This document shows, piece by piece, positions 23,341-35,399 of a stretch of 64,000 bases of DNA. The stretch's first letter is position 1. Every line of letters begins with the position of its first letter. The translations under genes and the position numbers were made by a program. The notes beneath the pieces are model-generated. The model searched no databases. It saw only the letters and a program-made list of their open reading frames with translations, and was not told where the DNA came from. Source of the DNA: Lagopus muta (Eukaryota; Chordata; Aves; Galliformes; Phasianidae); NCBI RefSeq assembly GCF_023343835.1, contig NC_064443.1:6076001-6140000 (forward strand), written 5' to 3'.

Positions 23341-23702
23341 TCACAGAATCACAGAATGGCCAGGGTTGGAAGGGACCTCAAGGATCATGAATCTCCAACC
23401 TCCCTGCCCCAGGCAGGGTCACCAACCTCCACATTTAATACAAGACCAGGCTGCCCAGGGCCCCATCCAGTCTGGCCTTGAACACCTCTGGGTTGGGTCA
23501 CCCACAGCCTCTCTGGGCAGCTGTTCCAGCACCTCATCACTCTCTCTGTAAAGAACTTCCCCCTGACATCCAACCTAAATCTCCCTTCCCTCAACTTAAA
23601 ACCATTCCCCTTTGTCCTGCAGTTATCAACCCTTTCAAAGAGTTAATTCCCCTCCCCTCCGTAGGCTCCCTTTAAGTACTGAAAGACTGCAATGAGGGTC
23701 CA
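23341..23702 (-). mobile_element. CR1 LINE fragment, best copy in window
   Basis: This is the longest CR1 piece here, about 360 bp. In reverse complement it shows the whole 3' region: two TCACAGAAT terminal repeats at the left edge, then the GGTTGGAAGGGACCTC, GGCCTTGAACACCTC and TTAAAACCATTCCCCTTTGTCC blocks, ending near CCCTTTAAGTACTG. It is 5'-truncated at about 23702. Open frames inside it are by-products of the repeat. Confidence 0.93.
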
Positions 23703-26700
23703 TGTTAGCACAGCAGCTGAGTTTTTTCTGACATGCAAAAGAACGTATATGCATACTGCAAATTGAACCTCAAATTGTTTATGTGATGATGATGAAGGAA
23801 TTTGCAGTTAGTCTCCTGAAAACGACACCTCCAGCATTCTGTGTGTGAACACGATGCTGTGGTTTTGGAATCAATTTTCTGTTCTTCAGCACTGATACCA
23901 ACATCACTAGGAGTAGGTGGCACGCAGGCTTTCTCCATTAATCTTTCTTAGCTTCAAGGCTGTATGCTGGCATGTTTAACTGAGCTTGTAAGCCCTGCTG
24001 TATTTGCAAGAACTGATCTAGTCTGCTGCAGCAGTGCCAGTCATTGTGGAGATGACTTACTGTTTTTGTTTTCCTGCTGTTTAAATACTGCCTCAGTAGT
24101 CACTGAAGTGTCTGGTAAGTGTGAAATGCATTCCCCAGTCCTCTCTCCCAAATACTCAGGAACGAAGTTCTCTGCATCATCTCTTGCTAGCATTACAATT
24201 TCTGTAATGTTTCCCTTCATTCAAAGACTCAATTAATGATTTTTCAGTGCTACTTCAAACTGCATTGAAATAATCTTGTTTTGAGATAGGTTAAAGGTAA
24301 AATCACCGCTAAATGTGCAAGACTGCAAAAATATATCTTACCTAAAATACAAATCCAAAGTGAGTAAAACCGTTCTTTTCCTCTTTCTCTCATGTCACTC
24401 TTTTAACTTTATGTGAGTAAAAATGGTGTTTGATTTGGCAACGATTAGGTAAAATTAAATGAGCTAGCAGAGCAAACAAGCCTAGCTGTGTATGTGTTGT
24501 AGTTAGTAGACTTGGAGGAAATGAGAAGGCAGATGGCAGTTAGTGGTGGATCTCAGCCACTGATTGTAAGAAAGAGAATTCCATGCAGACTTTGATAACA
24601 GAATCTGGGATCAGAAGCAAAGAGTAAATATACAGTTATACAAGTAAAGTAAAACAAAAACAACAAACAAACAAGAACGATTTAAAATGAATGGATTGAG
24701 TAATACGCTTCTCTTCCAGCATCCCAATTTGTTGGGACAAATAGTTGCTGGGGATTTTAGCAGCTGTTGCCCTTTTTGTTGCTGGCTGTGCAATGCTCAT
24801 CCTCATGCCTGGCACTACAAGAGTAGTGGTGTTTGTCAAATGGGCTGCGTGTATTCCTCATGCATTCTTGTGTAGATGGTGATCAAATGCAAACATGGAA
24901 GACTGCCATGTTGAGCTTATGTTCATTCCCACACTAATCTGAACTGCATTTACTCCTTAAAAGAGATGTTACAGAAAAGTATAACTTCTGTCAGTTTTGC
25001 AAGTTCATTTAAATTAACTGGGTTGGATTTTTTGGAAGCTTTTTCTTTTTTGACATGAAAGCTACAGGTGGTTAGAAACAAACACATTGCATTGGTCAGG
25101 ATATCTCTGTTGCTTGATGATGTGCCAGAGAGCCACCGATGAGATAACTTAAAAAATAACAATTAAGATTTTTCTTCTAAATGCTTAGATAGTGTGCAGC
25201 TGAAGTTATTTAATAGAGTGGGAAGTGAGCCTAGAAGGAGATTGTCTTTTAAAATGAGCTCTCATTCTACACAAGTGTTCGTAGCTGGCTGCAAATTATA
25301 TCAAATGCTCTGGCATGTACTGAACTTTGATGTGTAGGGAGTAAGGTCTTCATCTGTTTCAAATGCAGACATTGAAATAAGGCAGTCCTGATGTGCAATT
25401 CTTGTCATCAGCTTCAACCACTAAGATAATACAGAATAGGATTTTTTCTTCTTTAAGTCAGTTGGAGTTTGAGAGTTTTGGTTCTCTCTTAAACAGTGAT
25501 GGTTCTATGGTGAAGCATGTAAGTGTCCATTTCCAGAATCAGAATTTTAAACCACTGATGATGTTTTATGTTAGCTTCAACTTTTAGGTGCCACTTCATG
25601 TTTTATTCCTCCTGGGGTGTGTTTGAAAGAAACTGGAAGTGTTCAAAAGTCAAACTGAACTTTCCTAACTGCAGTTCTCCTGCAAAATGGCCTGTTTGAT
25701 ATCTCACAGACATAAGTGTGCTAATTTTGGGAAGGGGTTAATAAAGGTGGAGCTGGAAAAATTCTAAAGGAAGATCGAATTTAAATGTCAACATCTTCAC
25801 TGCAATTTTAAAGAGAATTGAGGGAAAGGGATATAGAAAATTACAGGCTTTGCTAAAATTGTGTCTCGGAGTAATGTTTTCTTTCCAAAGCTTTGCATAA
25901 CATGCCAGTATATTTTAAAAAGGCACATCCCAAAACTAGCAAATAATCAAGTCCTTATTAAACAAACAAACAAACAAAAAAGAACACTTCTCTATCAAAT
26001 AATGGAAGTGTGGTAGGAAATGGGGAGAAAAAAAAAAGTGGATGAAATGGATGGCCAGGCTGCACGTTAAACATAAGGAACGTGATTCCTGATGCCCTGC
26101 AGAAACATGTCCCCAATCAATGAACCAATTCAGAAAAGGGAAAACAACGTGAAATGCAGCTAACTCCGAAATGCTTTGAAGTGATGCAAAACAATTATTT
26201 CACTAACTTTATTTCTAATCCTCGCTTTGTGTCAATATTGGAAATAGAAAGACTGAAAATCAGAGCTTTATATGAAAAAATGGTGAAGTAGATCTCCGTA
26301 TGGAGATTTGTTTTCACATATAATTCAAAATGACAGTTGGATTTTGTATTTAACAAAATACACCTCTACTTTCCATTGCTGTAGCATTAGATGAACACAG
26401 TGAGCACACTTCCAAAACAGACTTACAGACAGAAGCAAGCTTTAATACAAAAAGCTGGCACTCGGGTGAGCGTTTTGCAACTACTTCTCTGAATACTTCA
26501 GTGATAATCATCGAGAACCCACAAAAAAACCCACATTTTCTCTTTAGGCTGCTGAAATCTTCCAGACAGATATGACAGCAAAGAATCACTGACTTTAAGA
26601 CAAAAATGATTCCTTTACTCTCAGTAGCCCTCTGCCTGGAAGACTGTGAATCACACAGGATGTTTGGTGACCATGGTAAACAAGGTGCTGGGTGAATGAG

Positions 26701-27499
26701 ATGTGAAAAAAAAAAAGAGCAGGTAAGGAGCAGAACTCAATGGGCACCTGGGCTTTTTGCTTCCTGGATTTTGCATAGAACTTCTGCCATTGTCAGTTCC
26801 CAGGAGCTGAATGTGGGATTTGCTCCATAAAAATCCAGTCTGTAGCTGGGATGGAGTTGCTATCCTAGTTGGTAACTGCAGTTGGCTCATGCTGCCTGTG
26901 ATATAGTTATCATGCAAGCGTATAGCGTGCAAATTGGTAGATTGCATGTTTGTACTGATCAGCAAACACGCCGTGCTTTTGGGTCTGACATTTAGGAATA
27001 TCATGCCCCTTAGCAAACTGTGACAGAGTACATGAAATGTCAGAGACTGGCCTCAAAATGTCAGATGAATTTGGTGTGTTCATCACTGCTGTTTCCTTTG
27101 CTGCTTACAAGTTAGAGAAAAGGAGAGTAATGTCGATTCCTATTAGCACTCAAGTTTGTTTTACTTCTAGTCAATAACACACAACAAAATTCCTGATAAA
27201 TATATTAAGAGATGTGAAAAACTTTGGTATAAAATTTTTACCACTCAAAATAACAGCAGAATAAAGCAGGGAGAATTAATGTCCTGTAGGGCAGACAAAA
27301 ATCCCATAAACTGGAAAGAAAAAGGTTAAATGTCACCCAGGGAAGGTTGGGGGCAGAAAAGCAAGAAGAACATCTTGGACTTGTCTAGAAAACTTTTCAG
27401 TAGTTTGTGCTAAGGAAATGTTTGCCTTGTTTTCACTGTATAATGGACACTTGCTATTAATGAGACTGCATTGTAAATCTTCTCCAAAAAATGTAGTCA
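23703..27499. other. AT-rich intergenic DNA, no gene seen
   Basis: No gene, RNA or transposon is recognised. It has an (AAAC)n run at about 25960-25980 and short A runs near 26030 and 26708. The 121-codon - strand frame at 26651-27016 has no recognisable domain. Confidence 0.6.
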
Positions 27500-28100
27500 A
27501 GAATCGTGCTAACTTAAGTGAATACTAATTGAGCCCAGAGCAATACAAATACGAACATTTTCAATGAGTTTTTTGGCTAAATTCCTCCAATTTGGAGACA
27601 CAAGCATTTGAGGTGCAATATAAGAAGCATGACCCTTAAAAACAGATTGCCTTTCCTAAATGTTGGAATACTCCTATTGGAAAATGAAGCTTCAATTTGG
27701 CCTGCCTAAGGATTTAAAATTTAGACAGTACAAGCTTGCTTTGAAAATCTGTAGATGTGTGTCAGATAACACAAAATCTGTGGACGTGGCCAAGCGTAAA
27801 CCAGCATGATAGGCACTTTAGCTGGTGTAAATTTATGGCTGGAACAATTTACACTGAGAATAAACAGTTTAATGGATAGCTGGAAGGATTAAAGGATGTT
27901 CAATCCATCAGATTAAACATGTCATTCTTGCTGGTGAATAGTGCCATTATCTGACAAGAGACTTGGAAGTTAACATTCTTTCAGAGGGCACATTTTACTA
28001 GTTTACATCCATTGACAAAGGCTTTCATAGTTCCGTCAGTGATACCTCAGCCCTGCTGAAATCCGGATACAACTTCCATTCATTTCCATCAAAGATTTCA
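27500..28100. promoter_or_regulatory. Candidate conserved noncoding element
   Basis: The block is repeat-free, of moderate complexity and has many developmental-type motifs: TTTATGG (CDX/posterior HOX type) at 27832-27838, AATAAACA (FOX type) near 27861, and a perfect 9-bp inverted repeat GTGTAAATT / AATTTACAC at 27825-27833 and 27846-27854. Conservation is not measured; the call rests on motif density and sequence character only. Confidence 0.3.
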
Positions 28101-29399
28101 GTCTTTATATTTTTTCTTATATTAAATACTAAGAAATTACTGATGAACACAGCTGTTTGCAACAAGTTTCTCTTTGACTCCAAGCGATGAGCTTTGAAAT
28201 ATGGCTCTGACGTTTGGCTAATAGCATGCTGTTATGCTTTGGAGGTTTACTCGACCATTTTTGCTAAGTATTACTAAAAGAAATAGTGAGATAAGTAGTG
28301 CCAGTTTCACCATAAGTTGGTGATATTGCACATTTTTCCTATTACAATTAGGTATACTAATAAGGAAAAACCACGATAGTTTGAAAGTCAGACAGAAAGA
28401 ACTGATTTGCCATGGGTTGCATCTGGTGAGGTGGTCCTTTGTTTCCTACTCTCTGGTTCTGATTTTCCCAGTTCAAAACCAAGGAGGCAGTTTATTTTAC
28501 CCTTTGTCATTAGCTGATCCAATGCAAGAGGATTTTTTTCTTTCTTTTTTCTTTTTCTTCTAGATAATACAGTTTATGAATGGAATTTTGTTATTTACAC
28601 AGCAAATTTGGTAAAGTTTAGAAAAAGTATAATGCTTAACAAAAGCCAACAACATTCTAAAACCGTTTTGAAATACAGGAGGTTTAAAGCTTTTAAGTGA
28701 AGAAAAAATGCAGAAACTGAGCTTGTAACTAAACAAAACAGGCTTCAAGAGTCAGACTACAGGCTTGTACTGTACAGCAGCTCTCAGCAGTTATAAGTTA
28801 CCCATTTCTAGTCTGATATCTCCTTAACCCATTCCCAGGTTTTTTAATGAAGCCTGGACTTCACTACAGCACTGAGCTGTACTGAATCAGGGGGCGACAA
28901 AGAATCACTCCAAAAGCACTGGTTAAGTCCTACCTGATCCTTGGTCTGACATAAGCATCAAATTCAGCATTTGACAAAGATCTAAAAGATCTCTTTTCCT
29001 GACTCCTAAACAAGAAGACAACAACCAACAGCACAGCTTTACCAGACTGCACACAATTACAGAGTTTTCATGGCCGCAACCTGTAATAAAATTACTGTGA
29101 TTGAAATCAGTGCATCAAATGATCAGTGGTAACCCTCAATCTTAATTTTCCTGGCCCATAGCAAATCATGATGCTATTTAAATCATTCTAACTCAGATTT
29201 CTCACCTCGTGGCATTACCTGTTTTGCAAGCCAAGAGAGTACACGCAGGCAGCCACCATGACTGCTGATGTGCAGTCTCTGAGATGAGGTGATTTGGTTT
29301 TGAGTTTGAGATCTGGCTTTATTTTTATGACTAACTGAATATGTTTTCTGCTTCTGACCTATCTGCCATGGTATCAGCATTCAGTGGGGTATGGGAACT
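28101..29399. other. AT-rich intergenic DNA, no gene seen
   Basis: A pyrimidine run ending CTTCTAG at about 28531-28563 looks acceptor-like. Nothing else is recognised. Confidence 0.55.
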
Positions 29400-29790
29400 G
29401 TTGATCACGGCCTGAACCTCTGATTGACCACCTGAGGTGAGCAATGAGTCAGCTGCAGGAGCACAGGTGAAGGCAATCATCTGTGGTACTGGAAGGGGTG
29501 CAGGCTGGCTGCACCTTTCCTGGATCCCATTTAAGGACTGACTGCTCCTGAGGAAGGGTCTCCTTCTAGAGATTGCTCCTTGTGGAGTTTACTGCGAGCC
29601 TATGACGCTGGTGAGCATTTCCATTTATTCTGATTATCTTTCCACTGTGATAATCTTACTAAACCCAACCTCTGTGTGTTGATTGTACAAGTGGTTACCT
29701 GGGAGAGATCTTAGCTGTTAGCACCTGGATCGCGGCCTGGGTACTCAGAAGGGGAAGGCACTCGTTCCAGGTTACCTGAGTGAGCAGAAT
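29400..29790 (+). mobile_element. Possible LTR-like repeat remnant
   Basis: About 390 bp of distinctly more GC-rich sequence sits in an AT-rich surround. The order is LTR-like: a TG start, a CATTTAAGGACTGACTGC core-promoter-like stretch near 29527-29545, then a pyrimidine/GT-rich part. The 12-mer GATC(A/G)CGGCCTG occurs at 29403-29414 and 29728-29739. I cannot match it to a named family, and no target-site duplication is clear. It could instead be unique sequence. Confidence 0.35.
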
Positions 29791-30720
29791 CTGTTGCAGT
29801 TCTCTCTCTGTCCTCTGCCATCCTTCTGTTTTTTTTTTTTTTTAACGTGCTCATTCCTTTTCTATTTCCTTGTGGAAACATTGAACTGTCTGGGACAGCA
29901 GACTTGCTTGTTTCCGGTTGGAGCCTTCTGCCATTAGAAAAGCATTAAAAGAGCATGAAACTCTCACACTCTTTCCTCAGAATTTCTCACATTCCATGCA
30001 AGGACCACAAAAGCCTCTGGTAGTTACTTCACAGCCTGTCTTCTGCTGAAAGATATTGAAGCTTTTAGATATTTAGAAGTGTTGGTTGGGTTTTTTTGGT
30101 AATCTCTGTAATGTGCAGGAATTCTTTTAATTCTCCTTGAATCTCCACATAGCCATAATCCTGCTTCAGATGGAAACACAGTTCAATTAGAAAAGGAGGA
30201 GGATTTACCAGAACTTACCTCTGTTCATGAAGTGCAAGAATTGCCACTGTTTCATCACGGGGGACTGCCTGAAGCTCCCTGGTAGCAATCTCTACACTTT
30301 TAATTGGGATCTGTCTTTGTTACTTTAGAAAAAAATCAGCTTTCTGAGAGAGTGATCTCTAGAAAAGCCTGACAGAGGCTTAGTTTTAATTGGAAGTCTT
30401 GGTAAATTGGTAAAATTGAAACATTCATTCCCATTTTTCTGTAATACTGTGTGTGTTTGTTTGTTTTCTGAAGAGTTTACAATATCATGTTCATAACAAG
30501 AAGCATTTTTCTGTTCAAATTGTATTGTGCTTTTTCAGAGGAAGATGTAGGGCAGCCACTGAAATACACGAGGTGGATTTTGTGCATCTCATGGTGCTTC
30601 TGAGGGTTTATTTTTGCTGTGTTTCTTTTAGAGAAATGCAATATAAATAGGGAGAAGAATGTAATCACTGGGAATCCCTCTAAGATATAACGTGTACTAT
30701 TTGGAGTTTTCATAAGTCAT
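29791..30720. other. Intergenic DNA, no gene seen
   Basis: A T15 run lies at about 29829-29843. No other element is recognised between the two LTR-like pieces. Confidence 0.55.
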
Positions 30721-30990
30721 TGTCCTGGTTTTGGCTTGGATAAAGTTAGTTTCCTTCATGGCGTGCTCTTGTTCTTTGGATTTAGGATGAGAATAAAGTT
30801 GATAAAAACCTATGTTTTGGTTGTTGCAAAGCAGTGCTTACACTTGGTTGAGGGCTCATGGCTCCTCATGCTGCCCTGCCAGCCAGCAGGAGGGACAGAA
30901 CCAGGACAGCCAACCCAACCTGGACACAAAGGTATCTCATGCCATATGGCATGGTGCTCAGCAATGAAACAGGAGGGGTTGGCTGTCATT
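30721..30990 (+). mobile_element. Degraded avian endogenous retrovirus LTR
   Basis: The left edge TGTCCTGGTTTTGGC, a middle stretch with the AGCAGTGCTTACAC pattern, and the CATATGGCATGGTGCTCAGCA segment match the general plan of a common avian ERV LTR family (ERVL-like, from memory). It is a diverged solo LTR: no gag, pol or env is attached, and the right edge is uncertain. The 144-codon frame that runs through it is fortuitous. Confidence 0.65.
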
Positions 30991-32439
30991 ATACCTAACG
31001 TTTGCTTGTTTGTTATAAATATGTACCATTGGTCCATTTCTCTCATTAAAATGTGTGGTAAAACTGATGAGGAGCAGAGTTACGTATGTACTAAGTGTAC
31101 TGATTGCTTGCAGAAATCACCTGCAAGTTACAGGTACATAAGGAAAGCAACCAGCAAAGTAAGTGGGTAGTGCTACAGCAATTCCTTATTTTTCTCTCAT
31201 TCCCGCTTTGCCTGTGCTTGCCATACAGGCTTCTTGGCAGCTTCTGTGTCCAATGGTAACTTCTGGGTTTCTAGCATAATCTTACAATTGGCTCTTCCTT
31301 CTTGCTGAAAGTGTTGTAGAGCTAAAAGGTTGAAATAAGAACAGACCAAAATTTGGAACAGCGGACTTCCATGAAATGCAGAGAGGAAGGTGCATCATAA
31401 TGTTTGAAGAGAGACAGAGAACATGATATTTTAGTGTAGAGAAGTGAGAGAAGAGGGATGCAATGCATAAGGCAGGCTGCAGGTGGTTAATAGAGCTGTA
31501 GGAAGAAGGAGGGGCATCAGAAGCCGGGAATTTTATAATGGAAAGTCTATAGCAGTCACCACTAAAACAAGTTATGGACATTAGTGCAGAGTGTCTGATG
31601 TTTATGGAAGTGGTATGATTGGGTAGAGAGGATTCCCTTAATTTTTTCTTTTTCTGTTTATGCATTGTGCTGCAATTTGTTTTGCTTTACTACTTTAAAA
31701 TTCCTATCAGGGTAACTCTGGAGTAGTAATTTTATCTTTATCACGGGAGTCATGCTGTTGAGTAACTTAAATATGAAATGTAGCTCTGGAGACAAAAGCT
31801 CATTTTGAACCTACAGGTGTAGAAATGTATGGAAAGATCCATTTATTGTACAAGGTTGCTTGTCCCTTATGACAAATCTCAGCTAGGTTTTATGCTTCTA
31901 CGTATTCATTGTGAATATTAAAGTTTGAGTATTCTGACAATCCAGTGAAAGACATAAGTGATGCAAGGAACAGCATTTTTCAGTAGGAGGAATGCAGTTA
32001 ATTTCACCTCTTGCAAAACAGCCGAACTTTTGGAATAAGTTTGTGGATTCCATCGAGGTTGTAGCGAATAAAATTTCATAATTTAGTTTGGTGGGAAGAG
32101 GGTTTCATCCATGCATATGGGGCACCTCGCTGTCTGCTTTGCAAGTTCCTCCTTCATTCCTGTAATAAAGGTAAGAAAATTCAGTAGGTGTGATTACTCA
32201 CACTGCCTACTGCATCTTAAATGGAATGCACAAAACTATTTTGTGCCCTGTTTACTCTTTCTGGACTTGCAGTAGTATAATAACAGTAGATTAAATGATG
32301 CTCAGTGCAGTCATCAAATTTCAAACTGTGGCTGTTGGATCATCTTCCCTGGTTTTCATCTGCTATGTACTTCATAGACAGGCTTGAGTGAGGGCTACTT
32401 CCAACGCAAATTGTAATCACTAGAAATAGTCATTCCTTT
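30991..32439. other. AT-rich intergenic DNA, no gene seen
   Basis: No gene, RNA or repeat is recognised. The 127-codon - strand frame at 31282-31665 shows no domain. Confidence 0.55.
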
Positions 32440-33400
32440 GGAATCTGCACATTTTTATTTCCATGTGAGATGCAATTTAATCATTAAGGGAATTTTTTTT
32501 AGCGCCAGCACAGCATACCTTTATAGGAGGAAGTTGACCCCAATTTTGTAAGCGGGTGTTTATGAAGTCAAAGGTGGACTCTTTAACAGACTTAGAAGCT
32601 GGGCCAGCAGCAGAATGCCCGATCTGGCACACACAGGAGAAATTATCCACGATTAAAGAGTTTCTGATTAATATGGCTTATGTGCCAAAACTGCACATGC
32701 GGCGTATGATCTCAATTAGAGTGAAACCTAATTCTTCAAGGCTAAGCTCCAGATTCATTCTGTAATTTCTTCTTTGTTTAACTTGGACATTTTCTGACAA
32801 CAGGATCTAAAAGAAACGTGGGGGAATGGGGCAGTAACCCCCTAACCATTATAAACTGCAGTTTTGTTGAAAATATCGTTCTCAAGGTATTGCTCTGAAT
32901 ACCTCGACTATTGAGCTTTTAGAGGAGTTGTTGTGCATTCCTCTCGGGCGCTGCCATTTAGTATTGCTAATGGAGCTGTAACAGTTTTTGGGAAAGAATG
33001 AATACTCGTGTGCAGGTTTTCTGCTTAAAAAGTAACTCCTGCCAAAGAAAACTGCTTGAAGGTGGAAAGGAATAAGTATATAATCACGCCACTGTCATTA
33101 CCTCTGATATTAAGAAAGTAGGAAATGTCAAAGGTCTGTAAGAAAAATAAGTCCAGGTTTAATGAGTCTGCTGGAGGGGAATTATCAACATTAATCATTT
33201 AGCCAGAGGACTAACATAGCTGGCATCAATAGAATAACTTTTTCCATCCTGTTTTAATACACAGCAGTTGCTCTAGCTTGTTTCTGGGACTGCTTTTTTT
33301 AACCACTAATCCCAAAACATCCTGGAAACACAAACTCTAATGAGCTAGTATCATCGCGTTTTAAGTGCTGTTCCAAACCAATATTAGAACTACTTAGAGG
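32440..33400. promoter_or_regulatory. Candidate conserved noncoding element(s)
   Basis: Repeat-free sequence with clustered motifs: TAATCATTAA near 32476-32486, TGTTTATG (FOX type) at about 32558-32565 next to AGTCAAAGG (TCF / nuclear-receptor type), GATTAATATGG near 32667, and several TTAAT/ATTA cores at 33110-33240. It borders the orphan CpG island on its right. Enhancer function is inferred only. Confidence 0.35.
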
Positions 33401-33925
33401 GAATTCGGCCGTCAGGCTCCTCGTGTGTGGGAAAGGAGGGGTTCCGGACCCAAGAGGACCCGAGCACGGAGCTGCACGGCGACTGCAGGAGACGGGTACA
33501 GCTCTGAGCCTGCGGGGAGCGGGCCGAATACGGAATTAATGCCGTTCCCTGGCGTGAAGCGGTCTTTTTCTAACGAAAGGCTACGCTTCGGTCTAGCAAT
33601 CTAGAGAAAAGGGTCCTTTCTGGAGGAGAAGGAGCCGTTAGCATCACAGCACCGGCCAACCCCTAACTCCATTTCAGATGTCAAATCAGGTTTTGCACGG
33701 TGCACCTGAACCTCCTCCATTCATTACGGCCCCGCAGGGCCGGCTCAGCCTGGGAGCTCCTCGCAGCCCTCCCGCTCCTAAGCGGAGGGGCGCGAGCGGG
33801 GCGGGGGCTCGCCGTGCGCGGTGCCCATCAGGGGGCGCCCGAGAGCAGCGCTGCGCAGCGCGGCTGTGGGGCGGTGGGGCAGCGCCGGGCGCCTGCGGCT
33901 CTGCGGGTTTTTTGGCTTCTCTTTT
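33400..33925. other. Isolated CpG island in the gene desert
   Basis: GC content jumps sharply between about 33400 and 33925, with roughly ten CpGs per 60 bases at 33781-33900, while both flanks are AT-rich. No TATA box or coding exon is evident. The 97- and 88-codon frames across it are Gly/Ala/Arg-rich products of GC-rich DNA. It may be a noncoding RNA promoter, a methylation-free enhancer or an insulator. It lies about 30 kb downstream of BARX1. Confidence 0.7.
33825..33839 (+). promoter_or_regulatory. CTCF-like binding motif
   Basis: CCATCAGGGGGCGCC matches the CTCF core consensus CCASYAGRKGGCRSY at 14 of 15 positions (only T for S at position 4). It sits in the centre of the isolated CpG island. 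This makes an insulator or loop anchor plausible. Confidence 0.55.
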
Positions 33926-35399
33926 TAACGGATTGTCGTGTGTTAAGGAAGAGAAGGTGTCTGTAATTTAGCACAGGGCAAATTCTGAAGCGCGGTATGG
34001 AAGAGGTTGTTGAAAAGTTGATTTGAGGTCTAAGTTTTCTCTGACAGAGCTGTCGGTTGCTTTGCAAAGAAGTCGCACGTTGCAATGTTTTCTATTTCAG
34101 TTTTTGTTTTAAATAAATAAGGAGGAATCTAAAACTTGTCGTTGAAAGGAATCTGATGAAGTTACAGAAGGATGCTGTCACGAGGTCCAGTCTAACGCTT
34201 CTAATGACAGAGGAATCAACGCCTTGGTGGCTGTGCAAAATGTGTGCCTTGAGAGCAGCACGTGTGCTTCCTCAGTGCTGTAATTGAAGGAGAAGAGTAT
34301 TTTACCTGGTAAGCTAAGAGTGGCACTGAGCCACGTTGCGGTAAACAGCCCGGCAACAGATGCTCTGTGTGACTTTCAGTAACTGGGAGGAATCCATTGC
34401 TGCTTCTGAAATAATTTTGCATCTTGAAGTGACTCCTTTTCTTACTCTGATCAGCAGTGGCTTCAGTGGACAGCTTTCCATTGACATCAGAGAGCAAGTA
34501 TTTACACGCTCTCTTTCTCCTGTAGCATTGTAAGATCAGATGCACTCGCATTCCGTGGTAACAGAATAACCCCTGTGGCTTCTGCGTGGCTTTGGCAGAT
34601 ATTTTCTGTGAAATGGAATCCATATGCTGGAGTGACCCTTAATGAAACCCTTTCTCTAATTGCTGTATTAAGCTCACTATTTCCTTGTCACTGTTTACAC
34701 TTTTAAATCTATAATATATTCTAAATTAAGCATGTTTGAATGATAGCATTCTGATTTAATTATAGACATTATCGTTGATTAGGCCAGACAATCTAAACAG
34801 CACATCAGCTTTTCTGGAACAACTTCATGAGCGCAGCCAAGCAGCTAAGATTCTTATTCTAATAGAATAAAGACAAGTAAAAGGATTCCATTAAGCAAAT
34901 TAGAACTTCTGACTCCATAATTTTGCAACATAGTAGTTGTGTTTTCTAGATAATCTCCAGCTAAATAGTTTTCTGCTTAGCTGTTTTTTCTTAAAATACT
35001 TTATTCCTTGTGTAATTTAATTCTTATATCTGTTCTTTATTCTTCCAATTATTCAGCATGCTCGGATTAGAATGAGGGTAGTTAGCACAGTGGAATTCAT
35101 AATATCAGATTTTGTATGGTTTTGTTTTTTGACTTGAAACGACGAAAAGGTTCGGTCTGCACTCAACTTCACAAAGCCAGCACAGTAAAGAAAGAAACCA
35201 TTAGGAAATTAAGTTGGAGGGAATGTGGAGCGAGGACCAGAGTGGAGAGAGCAAACTCATGAGTACGTTTACATGCACAGGAACCTGGATAATGGCTTCT
35301 GAAATCTCTGGTGGTGCGGATTAGAGGTGACTGCATTGGAGATGGAGTGCTGTGAGGCACAGTGTGTTGCTTGTGGGAACTGCAGTTATGGTTAATGCC
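33926..35399. other. AT-rich intergenic DNA, no gene seen
   Basis: A 135-codon - strand frame at 34216-34623 has no recognisable domain. Nothing else is supported. Confidence 0.55.

Noticed and set aside
23179..23675. Three to four overlapping frames at 23.2-23.7 kb
   Set aside because: They are explained by the CR1 copy at 23341-23702.
25959..25980. (AAAC)n run as part of a CRISPR-like or tandem array
   Set aside because: It is a short microsatellite with no spacers. CRISPR arrays do not occur in animal nuclear DNA.
26651..27016. A 121-codon - strand frame
   Set aside because: It has no domain, is Ser/Leu-rich with a Phe run from a poly(A) tract, and lacks any gene context.
33678..33971. 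A 97-codon frame in the orphan CpG island
   Set aside because: Its product is Gly/Ala/Arg-rich and a second frame of 88 codons overlaps it, the usual result of CpG-dense sequence.
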